From positions 2,463,501 to 2,527,500 of the forward strand of contig NZ_BTFW01000001.1 in assembly GCF_033242265.1 (NCBI RefSeq): 64,000 nt of DNA, in the 5' to 3' direction. The translations under genes and the position numbers were made by a program. Numbering within the stretch: position 1 is the first letter of the stretch; every line of letters starts with the position of its first letter. A model generated the notes under the pieces. The model saw nothing but the letters and a program-made list of their open reading frames with translations, was not told the DNA's origin and made no database searches. Shown here piece by piece: positions 1 through 9,278 of this stretch. The stretch is from Novosphingobium sp. IK01. GTDB taxonomy: Bacteria > Pseudomonadota > Alphaproteobacteria > Sphingomonadales > Sphingomonadaceae.

Positions 1-86
1 GAGCCAGTCATGGCTGCGTTCATAGCCCGGTCGGGCCTTCGGGCAAACCCCGTGTGCGTGCCCATATGCGCGAATCTGGCGCGATC

Positions 87-146
87 CCTGCCGGTTCTTT
101 TCAGCGCCGGTTCTTTCAGCGCCGGTTCTCTCAACGTCAGTTCTTT
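87..146. repeat. Four imperfect 15-bp tandem repeats
   Basis: Four units of about 15 bp, each centred on a GCCGGTTCTTT-like core, lie back to back (87-101, 102-116, 117-131, 132-146); the last unit has diverged. They sit upstream of the first gene. No function can be read from them; they may be a replication-slippage tract or binding sites. The rest of 1-225 shows no supported gene. Confidence 0.5.
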
Positions 147-225
147 CCATGCTGGCGCCTGGGGCGGGCCGTCCTTGCCTTGCGCCTGCCGGGCATGCAT
201 GGTCTTATGGCCGGGAGACGGGTTG

Positions 226-651
226 ATGAAGGGCAGACGGGCCATGGGCACCATGAACGAGGCCGTGAGCAGCGCCATGAACAAGGATGGCTCCATGGCC
301 GAGGCCGAGCGTCATGTTCGCCTCGAACGCGGGTACAAGCGTGTCAGCGATGCGGTGGCCTATGGCCTGCTCGTCTATACCGCGCTCCAGATCTTCATGA
401 CGATGCACGCGGTCGAGTCCGAAGAGGACACGATGCTGCCGACCTTCGCGCTGGTCGTGCTGGTGGCCGCGATCATCCCGCTCTACCGCCGTTTCGAAAA
501 GCGCTGGGAAACGCGCGCGCCCCTGCTGATCGAGACACCCGACCATTTCGAGGCGGTCTTGCGCCGCACGCTTGCGGGAATCTGGACCGTCTCGATCGGC
601 CTGCCGCTGCTGGTCACCGCGCTGATCAAGGCCATCGCCGCTTTTGCCTGA
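226..651 (+). CDS. Small three-helix membrane protein, hypothetical
   Basis: A 141-residue protein with three hydrophobic segments at about residues 44-62, 71-88 and 117-139. It has a charged N-terminus and a basic linker (RRFEKRWETR) after the second segment, so it is probably an inner-membrane protein. The start at 226 follows a GGGAGA ribosome-binding site by 7 nt; an in-frame ATG at 244 is the alternative, and the reading frame is open further upstream but without coding character. I do not recognise the family. It lies about 100 bp upstream of pmbA on the same strand and may share its transcript. No enzymatic motif is visible. Confidence 0.6.
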   Translation: MKGRRAMGTMNEAVSSAMNKDGSMAEAERHVRLERGYKRVSDAVAYGLLVYTALQIFMTMHAVESEEDTMLPTFALVVLVAAIIPLYRRFEKRWETRAPLLIETPDHFEAVLRRTLAGIWTVSIGLPLLVTALIKAIAAFA

Positions 652-750
652 TACCCCCGACCTGCCCCGACTTGATTGCCCCAACCGGACACAGCGGCTA
701 AGCGCCGTGGCACCCCGGCCACCCCGGCGGGGACGAAGTGGAGTACCCCG

Positions 751-2097
751 ATGTTGACCCCCGCCCAAGCCCAGGAGCGTTGCGAGGCCCTGATCGACCG
801 TGCCCGGCGGGCCGGGGCCGAGGCGGGCGACGTGGTCTATCTGGCCAATGCCTCGGAAAGCGTGAGCGTGCGGCTGGGCGCGCTGGAGGATGTCGAGCGT
901 TCGGAAGCCGAGCATATCGGGCTGCGCGTCTTCGTCGGCGGGGCTTCGGCCTCGATCGGATCGACCGACATGGGCGATGCCGCGCTTGACGAACTGGCCG
1001 CGCGGGCCGTGGCGATGGCCCGTGCCGCGCCGGTCGACCGCTTTGCCGGGCTGGCCGACGCCGCCCTGCTGGCCCATGCCCCGTTCCCCGATCTCGATCT
1101 CGACGATCCGGCCGAGCCGCGCCCGCAGGATCTGCGCCGCCTTGCGCAAGAGGCCGAGGATGCCGCCCGCGCGGTGCCCGGTGTCACCAACAGCGAGGGC
1201 GCGGGCGCGGGGTCCGGGCGCGGGGTCGTGGCGCTGGCCACCAGCCATGGCTTTTCGGGGGCCTATGCCGCCACCAGCCACAGCATTTCGGCAAGCGTGA
1301 TTGCGGGGGAAGACGGCGCGCTCCAGCGCGACCACGCGTGGCGCAGCGCGCGCTTTGCCGCTGACCTGCCCGATCCGGCCCTGATCGGCCGCGAGGCGGG
1401 CCTGCGCACGGTGGCCCGCGTCAATCCGGGGCGGGTGAAGAGCGGGGCCATGCCGGTCGTGTTCGATCCGCGCGTGGGCAGTTCGCTGGTCGGGCACCTG
1501 CTGGGCGCGATCACCGGGGCGGCGATTGCCCGCCGCGCGAGCTTCCTGCTCGACCGCGACGGCGCGCAACTGTTCGATTCATCGATCACCATTTCCGATG
1601 ATCCGCTGCGCCCGCGCGGGTTGCGCTCGCGCCCGTTCGATGGCGAAGGCCTGCCCACCGCGCCGCGCAAGCTGGTCGAGGGTGGACGGCTGACCGGCTG
1701 GCTGATGGAATCGGCCTCGGCCCGCCAGCTTGGCCTGGCCCCTACCGGCCACGCCTCGCGCGGGGGCTCGGGTGCGCCGCATGTCACGACGGGCAATATC
1801 GTCCTCGAACCGGGCTGCGTCAGCCGCGAGGCCCTGCTCGCCGACATTGTCGACGGGGTCTATGTGACCGAACTGATCGGCAATGGCGTCAATGGCGTGA
1901 CCGGCGATTACAGCCGGGGCGCGGCAGGCTTCCGCATCGTCAACGGCGAACTGGCCGGGCCGATTGCCGAATTCACCGTGGCGGGCAACCTGATCGACAT
2001 GTTCGCGGCGATGGTTGCCGCCGATGACCTCGAAATCCAGCGCGGGATCGATGTTCCCACCTTGCGCGTCGACGGGATGAGCGTGGCGGGCGACTGA
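751..2097 (+). CDS. pmbA: TldD/PmbA family protein PmbA (TldE)
   Basis: The 448-residue product matches the PmbA half of the TldD/TldE (PmbA) protease pair, which matures peptides such as microcins and degrades unfolded peptides in the cytoplasm. Family hallmarks are the N-terminal domain with VSVRLGALEDVERSEAEHIG-like sequence, and a C-terminal domain with a Gly/Ser-rich segment near residues 335-352 (TGHASRGGSGAPHVTTGN) and NGVNGVTGDYSRGAAGF. As expected for the PmbA partner, no HExxH metal site is seen; that motif belongs to TldD, which is not in this window. The ATG at 751 has GGAG at 740-743, 7 nt upstream, and upstream in-frame sequence is not family-like. It converges on mmcB. Confidence 0.9.
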   Translation: MLTPAQAQERCEALIDRARRAGAEAGDVVYLANASESVSVRLGALEDVERSEAEHIGLRVFVGGASASIGSTDMGDAALDELAARAVAMARAAPVDRFAGLADAALLAHAPFPDLDLDDPAEPRPQDLRRLAQEAEDAARAVPGVTNSEGAGAGSGRGVVALATSHGFSGAYAATSHSISASVIAGEDGALQRDHAWRSARFAADLPDPALIGREAGLRTVARVNPGRVKSGAMPVVFDPRVGSSLVGHLLGAITGAAIARRASFLLDRDGAQLFDSSITISDDPLRPRGLRSRPFDGEGLPTAPRKLVEGGRLTGWLMESASARQLGLAPTGHASRGGSGAPHVTTGNIVLEPGCVSREALLADIVDGVYVTELIGNGVNGVTGDYSRGAAGFRIVNGELAGPIAEFTVAGNLIDMFAAMVAADDLEIQRGIDVPTLRVDGMSVAGD

Positions 2098-2110
2098 CCG
2101 GCCCGCCTTC

Positions 2111-2127
2111 TTCAGCCCCAGGCTGAA
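2111..2127. terminator. Short hairpin between convergent pmbA and mmcB
   Basis: TTCAGCC-CCA-GGCTGAA forms a perfect 7-bp stem with a 3-nt loop, flanked by GGCC/GGCC that could extend the pairing. It lies between the stop codons of two convergent genes and overlaps the mmcB stop. There is no T-run, so this is at most a weak or factor-assisted bidirectional terminator. Confidence 0.4.
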
Positions 2128-2633
2128 CAGGCCGGGTCCCCGTTCACGACAAGACGGCGCAGCGCGGCACGGGCAAGGCGTTCCACCTCGACCTTGCGCC
2201 GCGCCGCCGCGAGCGGCAGGCTGGGCGCGGGCCGCAGGATTTCCGCGTCATAGCCATCGGCCACGATGATCCCGCAGGCCTCGGGCCGGAAGGCGGCGTC
2301 TTCGAGCACCGCGCGGTCGAGATGGGGCGCCAGCCCCCAGTAGAACCGGTCGCAATGATCGAGATAGTCGGTCCACTTGGCGTCGCCCAGCAGATCGGCG
2401 CGGCTGACCTTGATCTCCACGATTACCACCCGCCCCTTTGCGTCGACCCCCATCAGGTCGGCCCGGCGGCCATTGCGCAACGGCATTTCGGGCAGGCACC
2501 AGATGCCGTTGCGGGCAAACAGCCTGCCGATCCCCCGCGCCACGGCCAGCGCCTCGCGCGCGAAAACGGTGTCTTCACCGGGCCCGGAATCAGGCCCGGC
2601 AGGAGAGAGCGGAGAAAGCGGCGAATCGTCCAT
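2112..2633 (-). CDS. mmcB: MmcB-family DNA repair protein
   Basis: A 173-residue protein with the MmcB (DUF2958-unlike, nuclease-fold) pattern: RRADLMGVDAKGRVVIVEIKVS at about residues 60-81, giving a PD-(D/E)XK-like core (D in RRADLM, E-x-K in VEIK), then ADLLGDAKWTDYLDHCDRFYW. In Caulobacter MmcB is a DNA-damage-linked gene transcribed with the imuAB mutasome regulon; a repair role here is inferred from that family. The start at 2633 (MDDSPL...) is preferred over an in-frame ATG at 2672 because the upstream residues are not family-like, although no strong ribosome-binding site is seen. It is convergent with pmbA and transcribed alone. Confidence 0.8.
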   Translation of the reverse strand: MDDSPLSPLSPAGPDSGPGEDTVFAREALAVARGIGRLFARNGIWCLPEMPLRNGRRADLMGVDAKGRVVIVEIKVSRADLLGDAKWTDYLDHCDRFYWGLAPHLDRAVLEDAAFRPEACGIIVADGYDAEILRPAPSLPLAAARRKVEVERLARAALRRLVVNGDPACSAWG

Positions 2634-2729
2634 GACGCCAGAATAGGAACATAGAGCGAACGCGTAAAGCATCCAGCCTCATGCAAAAACCGCTGGCAAG
2701 CCCTGCCCACCACTGCTAGGGCGCCATTT

Positions 2730-2809
<80 letters not shown>

Positions 2810-2888
2810 ATTCCAAGGGAATTGGCAATTGTGTGTGCCGGGCCGGCACCAGTCTTCCTGTCAGATCCCGAAATCAGGCGGCCATAGA

Positions 2889-4721
2889 TCAGGCGGCCAG
2901 CGCGGTTGCGTCCACCACCACGCGGTTGCGGCCATTGCGCTTGGCAGCATAGAGCGCCGCGTCGGCGGTCTTGACCAGCATCGCGCCCTCGCGGTCCATC
3001 CCGTCGGACCAGGTGGCCACGCCAAACGACATCGTGACCGAGCCCAGCGTGCGCCCGCCCTGACGCACGGTGACCAGGCTGATCGCTTCGCGCACTTCCT
3101 CCACGCGCGCCTGCAATACGGTGGCATCCGTGGCCGGGGCGATGATCACGAATTCTTCCCCGCCAAAGCGGCAGACCACATCGCCATCGCGGAAGCGGCG
3201 GCGCAGTTCGGCGGCCACGGTCTGCAAGACCTGATCGCCTGCGTCGTGGCCGAATTCGTCGTTGAAGCGCTTGAAATGGTCGACATCGCACATGACCAGA
3301 CTGAGCGGCGCGCCCGAGCGCGAGGCGCGCGCGATTTCGAGCGACAGCGTCTCTTCCAGGTAGCGGCGGTTGAACAGCCCGGTGAGGGGATCGCGGATGG
3401 TCTGTTCGCGCAGGCCCCGCTGAAGCCGGTGATTGACCAGGGCCGAGGCGATGTTTTCGCTCAACACCGCGAGGCGGAAGCGGTTTTCAGTGTCGATCGT
3501 GCCCTTGAGATAGAGCACGCCGATCACTTCGCCCCCGGCCAGCAGCGGTTCGCAGTGGTAATGGTCGGTCTGGGAACCGACATGCGGACAGACGATGTCC
3601 GAGCCGGGTTCGTCGACGAAATGGCTTTGGCCGCGGCGCAGGGCCCAGCATTCCTCGGGCGCGAAATTGCCCTGGGCCAGTTCGAGCCCGCCCCAGGTGG
3701 CCGTGGCCACCAGCAGGTTGCGCGAATTGTTGTGGACGTACAACGCGCCGGGAATATGGGGCAGGACGCGCGGCACGAAGACGCGAATGATCGCGGCCAG
3801 TTCCTCGTCGGTGCGGGCAGCCTGCATGCGATGGGCCATGCCGCCCAGAATTTCGATCACTTCGCCGCGTTCGCGCAAGGTCTGCGCGTTGTGGCTCAGG
3901 GCGTCGTTGGCCGCTTCGAGGTTGTCGTGCGCCTTGACCTGATCGGCCAGGGCCAGCTCCAGTTCGTCGGCCATGGCGTTGTAGCCCTGGGCCAACTGGC
4001 TGAATTCACTCGATCCCATGTCGCCGGTGATGCGCGCCTTGCGCTCGCCCGCGCCCAGTTGGCCCATGACCTCGATCATCGCGCCTGCCGGCTGGCGGAT
4101 GCGCCGGATCAGCGAGCGGGCCATCATGACCAGGAAGAGCAGCGTGAGCGGGGTTCCCACCGCCGCGAGCCACAGGATCACCCGGAGCAGGCGTTCGACC
4201 TTGTCCATCCGCGTGGCGGCCAGATCGCGTTCATCGAGCACGAGATCGCCGATCTTGCCATCGACCAGCTGCATCAGCATGAGCCCGCGCCCGGTCGCCA
4301 CGAAATCGCGCGCGGCGACGAAACTGCCGTTGCCGGTCAGCCGGGCCGAGGCTTGCAAAATCGCGATCCGCTCGCCCACGAGGGTCTCTATCTGGCGGGC
4401 GCGGGTGTTCTGCGTGGGGTTGTCGGCGGTCAGGCGGGCCAGCGTTGCCGCTTCCCGGCGGGCCGAGCCCAGAGCCCGCTCGACCGACTCGGCAAATTCG
4501 GGGTTCTGCGTGAGGATGAAACCGCGCTGGCCCGATTCCGCCTCGCGCAGGGTGCTCACCACGCGGTTGGCCGAGCGCAAGACTTGCGAGGAATGGTCAA
4601 CCCAGGTCAGGCTGTCGTGCATTTCCATGGTCACGCCCACCAGCGCCCCGGCCAGCCCTGTCGTCAGGATGCCCAGCAGGGTACACAGCATGAGGATGCG
4701 ATGGGACAACGACCCGATCAA
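2889..4721 (-). CDS. CHASE3-HAMP-GAF-GGDEF diguanylate cyclase
   Basis: A 610-residue membrane sensor that should synthesise cyclic di-GMP from two GTP. Order of parts: TM1 (about 9-31), a periplasmic CHASE3-like helical sensor (about 40-175, with the ESGQRGFILT signature), TM2 (181-203), HAMP (204-265), GAF (about 300-430), GGDEF (about 435-605). The active site is GGEEF at 520-524, so catalysis is expected, and an RDGD inhibitory I-site (511-514) lies five residues before it, so product feedback is likely. The TTG start at 4721 follows GGAG by 6 nt; ATG 4691 is the alternative. The frame is open further upstream through mutM, but that is shadow. It lies 79 bp downstream of mutM on the same strand. 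Confidence 0.9.
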   Translation of the reverse strand: MIGSLSHRILMLCTLLGILTTGLAGALVGVTMEMHDSLTWVDHSSQVLRSANRVVSTLREAESGQRGFILTQNPEFAESVERALGSARREAATLARLTADNPTQNTRARQIETLVGERIAILQASARLTGNGSFVAARDFVATGRGLMLMQLVDGKIGDLVLDERDLAATRMDKVERLLRVILWLAAVGTPLTLLFLVMMARSLIRRIRQPAGAMIEVMGQLGAGERKARITGDMGSSEFSQLAQGYNAMADELELALADQVKAHDNLEAANDALSHNAQTLRERGEVIEILGGMAHRMQAARTDEELAAIIRVFVPRVLPHIPGALYVHNNSRNLLVATATWGGLELAQGNFAPEECWALRRGQSHFVDEPGSDIVCPHVGSQTDHYHCEPLLAGGEVIGVLYLKGTIDTENRFRLAVLSENIASALVNHRLQRGLREQTIRDPLTGLFNRRYLEETLSLEIARASRSGAPLSLVMCDVDHFKRFNDEFGHDAGDQVLQTVAAELRRRFRDGDVVCRFGGEEFVIIAPATDATVLQARVEEVREAISLVTVRQGGRTLGSVTMSFGVATWSDGMDREGAMLVKTADAALYAAKRNGRNRVVVDATALAA

Positions 4722-4800
4722 AGGGGGCTCCAGGCAGGCGTTTGCAGGATCGCCGACTGTAGCGATAAGAAAAGTATACGCAAAATTCCTTAACGGGCCC

Positions 4801-5616
4801 TCACTGTTTTTGGCATTTGGGACAAAAGAATGTGGAGCGGCCGCCCTGCACGATCCGCGCGACCGGTGTTCCGCATCCGCAAGGCTCCCCCTCGCGGCCA
4901 TAGACGCGCCAGTCCTTGGCGAAATAGCCCAGTTCGCCATCGGGCCGGGCATAGTCGTGCAAGGTCGAGCCGCCCGCCGCGATGGCTTCTTCCAGAACCG
5001 CGCGGATCTCGGGCACCAGCCGCCTGAGCGCGGGCAGGCTGATCGCGCCCCCCTCGCGGGTGGGGGCGATGCGCGCGCGGTGGAGCGCCTCGCAGACATA
5101 GATATTGCCAAGGCCGGCCACGATGGCCTGATCGAGCAGCAGCAGCTTGACCGCCGCAATGCGCCCCTTGAAGGCATCAGCCAGATGGCGCGGCGTCAGG
5201 CCGGGGCCCAGCGGCTCGGGGCCCAGCGCGGTGAACGGGCCCCACTGTTCCAGCGCGTCGGTTTCCACCAGATCGACCGAGCCGAACCGGCGCGCGTCGT
5301 TGAGCGCGAGGGTATGGCCATGGCCGGTTTCGATCAGCAGGTGGTCGTGCTTGCCCAGCGCCTCGGGATCGATCCGCCAGCGCCCCGACATGCCCAGATG
5401 GAAGACCATCGTGCGGCCCCGGTCGGTGTGGATCAGGCCATATTTGGCCCGGCGCGACAGGCCGCTGACCCGTGCGCCGATCATCGCCTGGGCGAGGTCT
5501 TGCGGGAACGGACGGCGCAGGCCTTCGCGGCGCAAGGTCAGGCGGGTGATCGTCTGGCCGTCCAGAACGCTCGCCAGACCGCGAACGGTGGTTTCAACCT
5601 CGGGAAGTTCGGGCAT
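4801..5616 (-). CDS. mutM: Formamidopyrimidine-DNA glycosylase (Fpg/MutM)
   Basis: A 271-residue bifunctional glycosylase/AP lyase that removes 8-oxoguanine and ring-opened purines. The diagnostic N-terminus MPELPEVETTVRG supplies the catalytic Pro2 and Glu3. The C-terminal zinc finger has Cys246, Cys248, Cys265 and Cys268 (CGCGTP...FFCPKCQ); the first pair is C-x-C rather than the C-x2-C of the E. coli enzyme. The family motif GLGNIYVCEALHRARI (helix-two-turn-helix) is intact. It is divergent from ubiE (71 bp apart), with which it probably shares a regulatory region. Confidence 0.97.
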   Translation of the reverse strand: MPELPEVETTVRGLASVLDGQTITRLTLRREGLRRPFPQDLAQAMIGARVSGLSRRAKYGLIHTDRGRTMVFHLGMSGRWRIDPEALGKHDHLLIETGHGHTLALNDARRFGSVDLVETDALEQWGPFTALGPEPLGPGLTPRHLADAFKGRIAAVKLLLLDQAIVAGLGNIYVCEALHRARIAPTREGGAISLPALRRLVPEIRAVLEEAIAAGGSTLHDYARPDGELGYFAKDWRVYGREGEPCGCGTPVARIVQGGRSTFFCPKCQKQ

Positions 5617-5687
5617 CGTGTATTCCAGCCATTTCCCCCGTTATCATGCTTTGCGCCCGCGGCAATTCCTCATTAAAGGCCCTTCCC

Positions 5688-6425
5688 ATGACCAGCTCCG
5701 AAAGCGTGTCCTTCGGCTACGAGGACGTCACCCCCGAGGAAAAAGTCGCCCGTGTGGGCGCGGTGTTTTCCAGCGTCGCCAAGAAGTACGACGTGATGAA
5801 CGATGCCATGTCGGTGGGGATGCACCGGCTGTGGAAGGATCGCTTCGTCGCGCGCGTCAAGCCGCGCGAGGGCGAGCAGATCCTCGACATGGCTGGTGGC
5901 ACCGGCGACATCGCGTTTCGCATGGCCGCGCAAGGCGCCTCGATCACCGTTTCGGACATCAACCAGGACATGCTCGACGTGGGCATCGAGCGGGCGATGA
6001 AGCGCGGCATCGACGGCCTCGTCTGGTCGCGCCAGAACGCCGAGGAACTGAGCTTCGGCAACCGTTTCTTCGATGCCTACACGATCGCCTTCGGCATCCG
6101 CAACGTGACCCACATCGACAAGGCCCTGGCCGAGGCCTATCGCGTGCTCAAGTTCGGCGGGCGCTTCTACTGCCTCGAATTCTCGACGACGGAATGGCCC
6201 GGTTTTGCCGAGATCTACGACGTCTATTCGCACAAGCTGGTGCCCAAGATCGGCCAGGCCATCGCGGGCGACGCCGATTCCTATCGCTACCTGATCGAAT
6301 CCATCCGCCGCTTCCCCAAGATGGGTGAGTTCGAGCAGATGATCAAAAACGCAGGGTTCCGCCACACCAAGGTCGAACCGATCCTGGGCGGGCTGGTCGC
6401 GATCCATTCCGGCTGGAAGGTTTAA
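5688..6425 (+). CDS. ubiE: Ubiquinone biosynthesis C-methyltransferase UbiE
   Basis: A 245-residue class I SAM-dependent methyltransferase of the UbiE/COQ5 family, catalysing the C-methylation of the benzoquinone ring in ubiquinone synthesis. SAM-binding motif I is LDMAGGTGDIAFRMA (about residues 67-81). The family-specific FGIRNVTHIDKALAEAYRVLK and LEFSTTEWP follow, and the protein ends with GLVAIHSGWKV, the usual UbiE C-terminus. The ATG at 5688 was chosen because the family sequence begins just after it; an in-frame ATG at 5646 would add an unrelated leader. ubiB follows after 12 bp, so the two are co-transcribed. Confidence 0.96.
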   Translation: MTSSESVSFGYEDVTPEEKVARVGAVFSSVAKKYDVMNDAMSVGMHRLWKDRFVARVKPREGEQILDMAGGTGDIAFRMAAQGASITVSDINQDMLDVGIERAMKRGIDGLVWSRQNAEELSFGNRFFDAYTIAFGIRNVTHIDKALAEAYRVLKFGGRFYCLEFSTTEWPGFAEIYDVYSHKLVPKIGQAIAGDADSYRYLIESIRRFPKMGEFEQMIKNAGFRHTKVEPILGGLVAIHSGWKV

Positions 6426-6437
6426 GGGCAGCCCATC

Positions 6438-8069
6438 TTGACCCGTCCTGCCACCCATATCCGCCGCCTGCTCGGCTGGGGCCGCACGCTCGCGCGCCAT
6501 GGTGCGCTGCGCCTGCTCGAAGAGAGCCCGCACACGCCCGCCCCGGTGCGCCGCCTGTGCCGTCTCGCCCGCTTCGGCACCAGCCAGCCGGTCGTGCCCG
6601 ACTATGCCGGGGCGTTCCGCGCCATCGGCCCGGCTGCGATCAAGCTCGGGCAGACGCTCGCCACCCGCCCCGACCTCGTGGGCGAGGAAGCCGCGCGCAA
6701 CCTGCTCGCGCTTCAGGACAAGCTCCCCCCGGTCGATTTCGCGCTGATCCGGCGCGAGATCGAGACGAGCTTCGAGCGCCCGCTCGAAAGCCTGTTTTCG
6801 CGCTTCGACGAAGATCCGGTGGGCGCCGCCTCGATCGCACAGGTCCATCAGGCCTGGACGCTCGATGGGCGCAAGGTGGCGGTCAAGGTGCTCAGGCCGG
6901 GTGTGCGCGAGAAGTTCGCGCGCGACATCGAGACCTATGAATGGGCCGCCGCGCACCTCGAAGCGCTGGGCGGCGAGGCCGGGCGCCTGCGTCCGCGCCT
7001 GGTCATCGCCAATTTCCGCCGCTGGACCCTGCGCGAACTGGACTTGCGCCGCGAGGCGGCCAGCGCCTCGGAACTGGCCGATTCGATGCATGCCTTTGCC
7101 GGCTATCGCGTGCCGGGCATCGACTGGGACCGCACCAACGGCAAGGTGATGACGCTCGACTGGATCGACGGGGTCAAGATCAGCGATCTGGCCGCCATTG
7201 ACGCTGCCGGGCACGACCGCAAGGAAATGGCCAGCCGCCTCGTGCTCGCCTTCCTGACGCAGGCGATCAGCGGCGGCTATTTCCATGCCGACATGCACCA
7301 GGGCAACCTCTTCGTCGAACCCGATGGCACGATTGCGGCCATCGACTTTGGCATCATGGGCCGGATCGACCGCCGCGCCCGGCTCTGGCTGGCCGAAATC
7401 CTCTATGGGCTGACCACCGGCAACTATCGCCGCGTGGCCGAAATCCATTTCGAGGCGCAATACGTGCCCAGCTATCACTCGGTCGACGAATTCGCCACGG
7501 CGCTGCGCGCGGTGGGCGAGCCGATGCGCGGGCGCCCGGTCAAGGACCTGTCGGTCGGGCAGATGCTCGACGGGCTGTTCGCGATCACCCGCGACTTCGA
7601 CATGCAGACCCAGCCGCACCTGCTGCTACTGCAAAAGACGATGGTCATGGTCGAGGGCATTGCCCAGCAGCTCGATCCCGACATCAACATGTGGGACACC
7701 GCCGCCCCCTTCGTGCGCAACTGGCTGCGCGACGAACTGGGCCCCGAGGCCGCGATTGCCGAGCGCCTGCGCGAGGACACCGCCACGCTGATGCGCGTGC
7801 CCGAGCTGATCCGCCGCATCGAGGAACGCTTCCCGGCCAAGGGCGCTGCCCCCGAAGCCCCGCCCCTGCCCGACGTTCCGCTGATGTGGGACCGCCGCAA
7901 GCGCGACACGGGCGAGGAAAGGAACCGCGCCAGCAGCTGGCCGCGCGTGATCCTCGCGGCGGCGCTGGGCGTTGCGGCCGCGTTCGGGTTTCAGGCCCTT
8001 TCGCATCATGATGCCCATCATGACGCCCCCCATCATGACCCCGTCGCCATGGCGTATCAGGCCCCGTGA
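6438..8069 (+). CDS. ubiB: Atypical kinase UbiB (ABC1/ADCK family)
   Basis: A 543-residue protein needed for ubiquinone biosynthesis, belonging to the ADCK/UbiB atypical kinases and acting at the inner membrane. It has the family's KxGQ motif (AAIKLGQTLATRPDLV, about residues 70-85), the nucleotide-loop region PVGAASIAQVHQA, catalytic-type HADMHQGNLFV and IDFGIMG. A single hydrophobic segment near residues 505-522 would anchor it, shorter than the usual two-helix C-terminal anchor, and is followed by a His/Asp-rich tail. Translation starts at TTG 6438, with AAGGG at 6424-6428 upstream. It follows ubiE by 12 bp and its stop overlaps the next gene (GTGA). Confidence 0.95.
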   Translation: MTRPATHIRRLLGWGRTLARHGALRLLEESPHTPAPVRRLCRLARFGTSQPVVPDYAGAFRAIGPAAIKLGQTLATRPDLVGEEAARNLLALQDKLPPVDFALIRREIETSFERPLESLFSRFDEDPVGAASIAQVHQAWTLDGRKVAVKVLRPGVREKFARDIETYEWAAAHLEALGGEAGRLRPRLVIANFRRWTLRELDLRREAASASELADSMHAFAGYRVPGIDWDRTNGKVMTLDWIDGVKISDLAAIDAAGHDRKEMASRLVLAFLTQAISGGYFHADMHQGNLFVEPDGTIAAIDFGIMGRIDRRARLWLAEILYGLTTGNYRRVAEIHFEAQYVPSYHSVDEFATALRAVGEPMRGRPVKDLSVGQMLDGLFAITRDFDMQTQPHLLLLQKTMVMVEGIAQQLDPDINMWDTAAPFVRNWLRDELGPEAAIAERLREDTATLMRVPELIRRIEERFPAKGAAPEAPPLPDVPLMWDRRKRDTGEERNRASSWPRVILAAALGVAAAFGFQALSHHDAHHDAPHHDPVAMAYQAP

Positions 8070-9178
8070 ACGCGAGTCAGCGTCCGGCCCTGCTGCCCGG
8101 CCTGCGAGTAGCCAAGCGCCATTTCAACGCGCTTGACCTCTCGCGGCTGGTGGCGGCCTTTGCGGTGCTGTTCTGGCATTACCAGCATTTCTTCGTGCCG
8201 CCGGTCGACTATGGCTTTCAGGTCGACCGCCCGGCGGTGCTGCCGCTCTATCACCCGCTGCGCTGGCTGTTCGATTATGGACACAGCGCGGTCCAGTATT
8301 TCTGGGCGGTCTCGGGCTTTGTCTTTGCCCATGTCTATCTGGCCGACAGCAGCGCGATGCGGCGTTTCTGGCTGGCGCGGGTGGCGCGGCTGTGGCCGCT
8401 GCACCTGCTCACGCTGGTCCTCGTCGCGGGGCTTCAGGCAGCCTATACCCGCATCAACGGCACGGCCTTCATCTATCACGAGCAGGACTGGAAGCATTTC
8501 CTGCTCTCGCTCCCCCTCGCGCAATATTGGGGCTGGCAGAACAACCAGTCGTACAATGGCCCCTCGTGGTCGCTCTCGACCGAGATTCTGGCCTATGCGG
8601 TGTTCTGGGTGCTGCTGCCCGCGCTGCGCCGCGCGCCGCTCAGCGTGGCGCTGCCCGTGGGCGTGATCATGCTGCGGCTGTTCTTCAAGGGCTGGCCCGA
8701 TGGGCCGGTGCTTACCTGCATCGGCTATTTCTTCCTCGGCACGGCGATCTATGGCGCGGCGCTGCGCGGATGGCTGCGCCAGCCGGTGCTGATCGGGGCG
8801 AGCCTTGGCTGCGGCTGGCTGGTGTGGTTCACCCTCGCCCACCATTATCGCTACGATGCCACGGCGCTGGCGGGCACGTTTGCGGTGCTGTTCGCGATGC
8901 TGGCCATCGATCTGGCCGACAAACGTGATTTTCTGGCGATCGGGCGCAAGCTGGGCGATGCGTCCTATGGCATCTACTTGTGGCACTTTCCGTTGCAGGT
9001 GGCGCTCGTGCTGCTGATCGATGCCACGCTGGGCAGCCGCGACATTGCGCGCCAGCCCGGCTTCCTGCTGTTCTTCCTCGTGCTCAGCGTCGGCGCGGGC
9101 TTCGCCTCGCACCGCTGGATCGAGCGCCCGGCCCAGAAGGCGATCCTCCGGCTGGCCAGCCCGAAAAAGCAGGCCTGA
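8066..9178 (+). CDS. Acyltransferase 3 family membrane protein
   Basis: A 370-residue multi-pass membrane protein of the acyltransferase-3 (OafA/NodX-like) family, which transfers acyl groups to envelope glycans or other periplasmic acceptors. It opens with FNALDLSRLVAAFAVLFWHYQHF (the R-x10-H pattern of the family, with the His in FWHYQH), then ARLWPLHLLTLVL (RxxRLWPLH), and ends with GIYLWHFPLQ and RWIERPAQKAI, all typical. The GTG start at 8066 overlaps the ubiB stop by 4 bp, so translation is probably coupled. The acceptor cannot be told from the sequence, and a role linked to ubiquinone is not implied. Confidence 0.85.
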   Translation: MNASQRPALLPGLRVAKRHFNALDLSRLVAAFAVLFWHYQHFFVPPVDYGFQVDRPAVLPLYHPLRWLFDYGHSAVQYFWAVSGFVFAHVYLADSSAMRRFWLARVARLWPLHLLTLVLVAGLQAAYTRINGTAFIYHEQDWKHFLLSLPLAQYWGWQNNQSYNGPSWSLSTEILAYAVFWVLLPALRRAPLSVALPVGVIMLRLFFKGWPDGPVLTCIGYFFLGTAIYGAALRGWLRQPVLIGASLGCGWLVWFTLAHHYRYDATALAGTFAVLFAMLAIDLADKRDFLAIGRKLGDASYGIYLWHFPLQVALVLLIDATLGSRDIARQPGFLLFFLVLSVGAGFASHRWIERPAQKAILRLASPKKQA

Positions 9179-9278
9179 AAAGCAGGAGCTGAAGCCGCTT
9201 GGCCAGCGTGGACAAAATCCGATCTTTGATATGCGGCCTGACGTTTGAAATAAAAGAAGGGTTTTCTTGAACTTCACT

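Noticed and set aside
4722..5177. N-terminal extension of the diguanylate cyclase frame into mutM
   Set aside because: The frame is open by chance across the 3' part of mutM; the TTG at 4721 with GGAG explains the start and the first TM helix follows directly.
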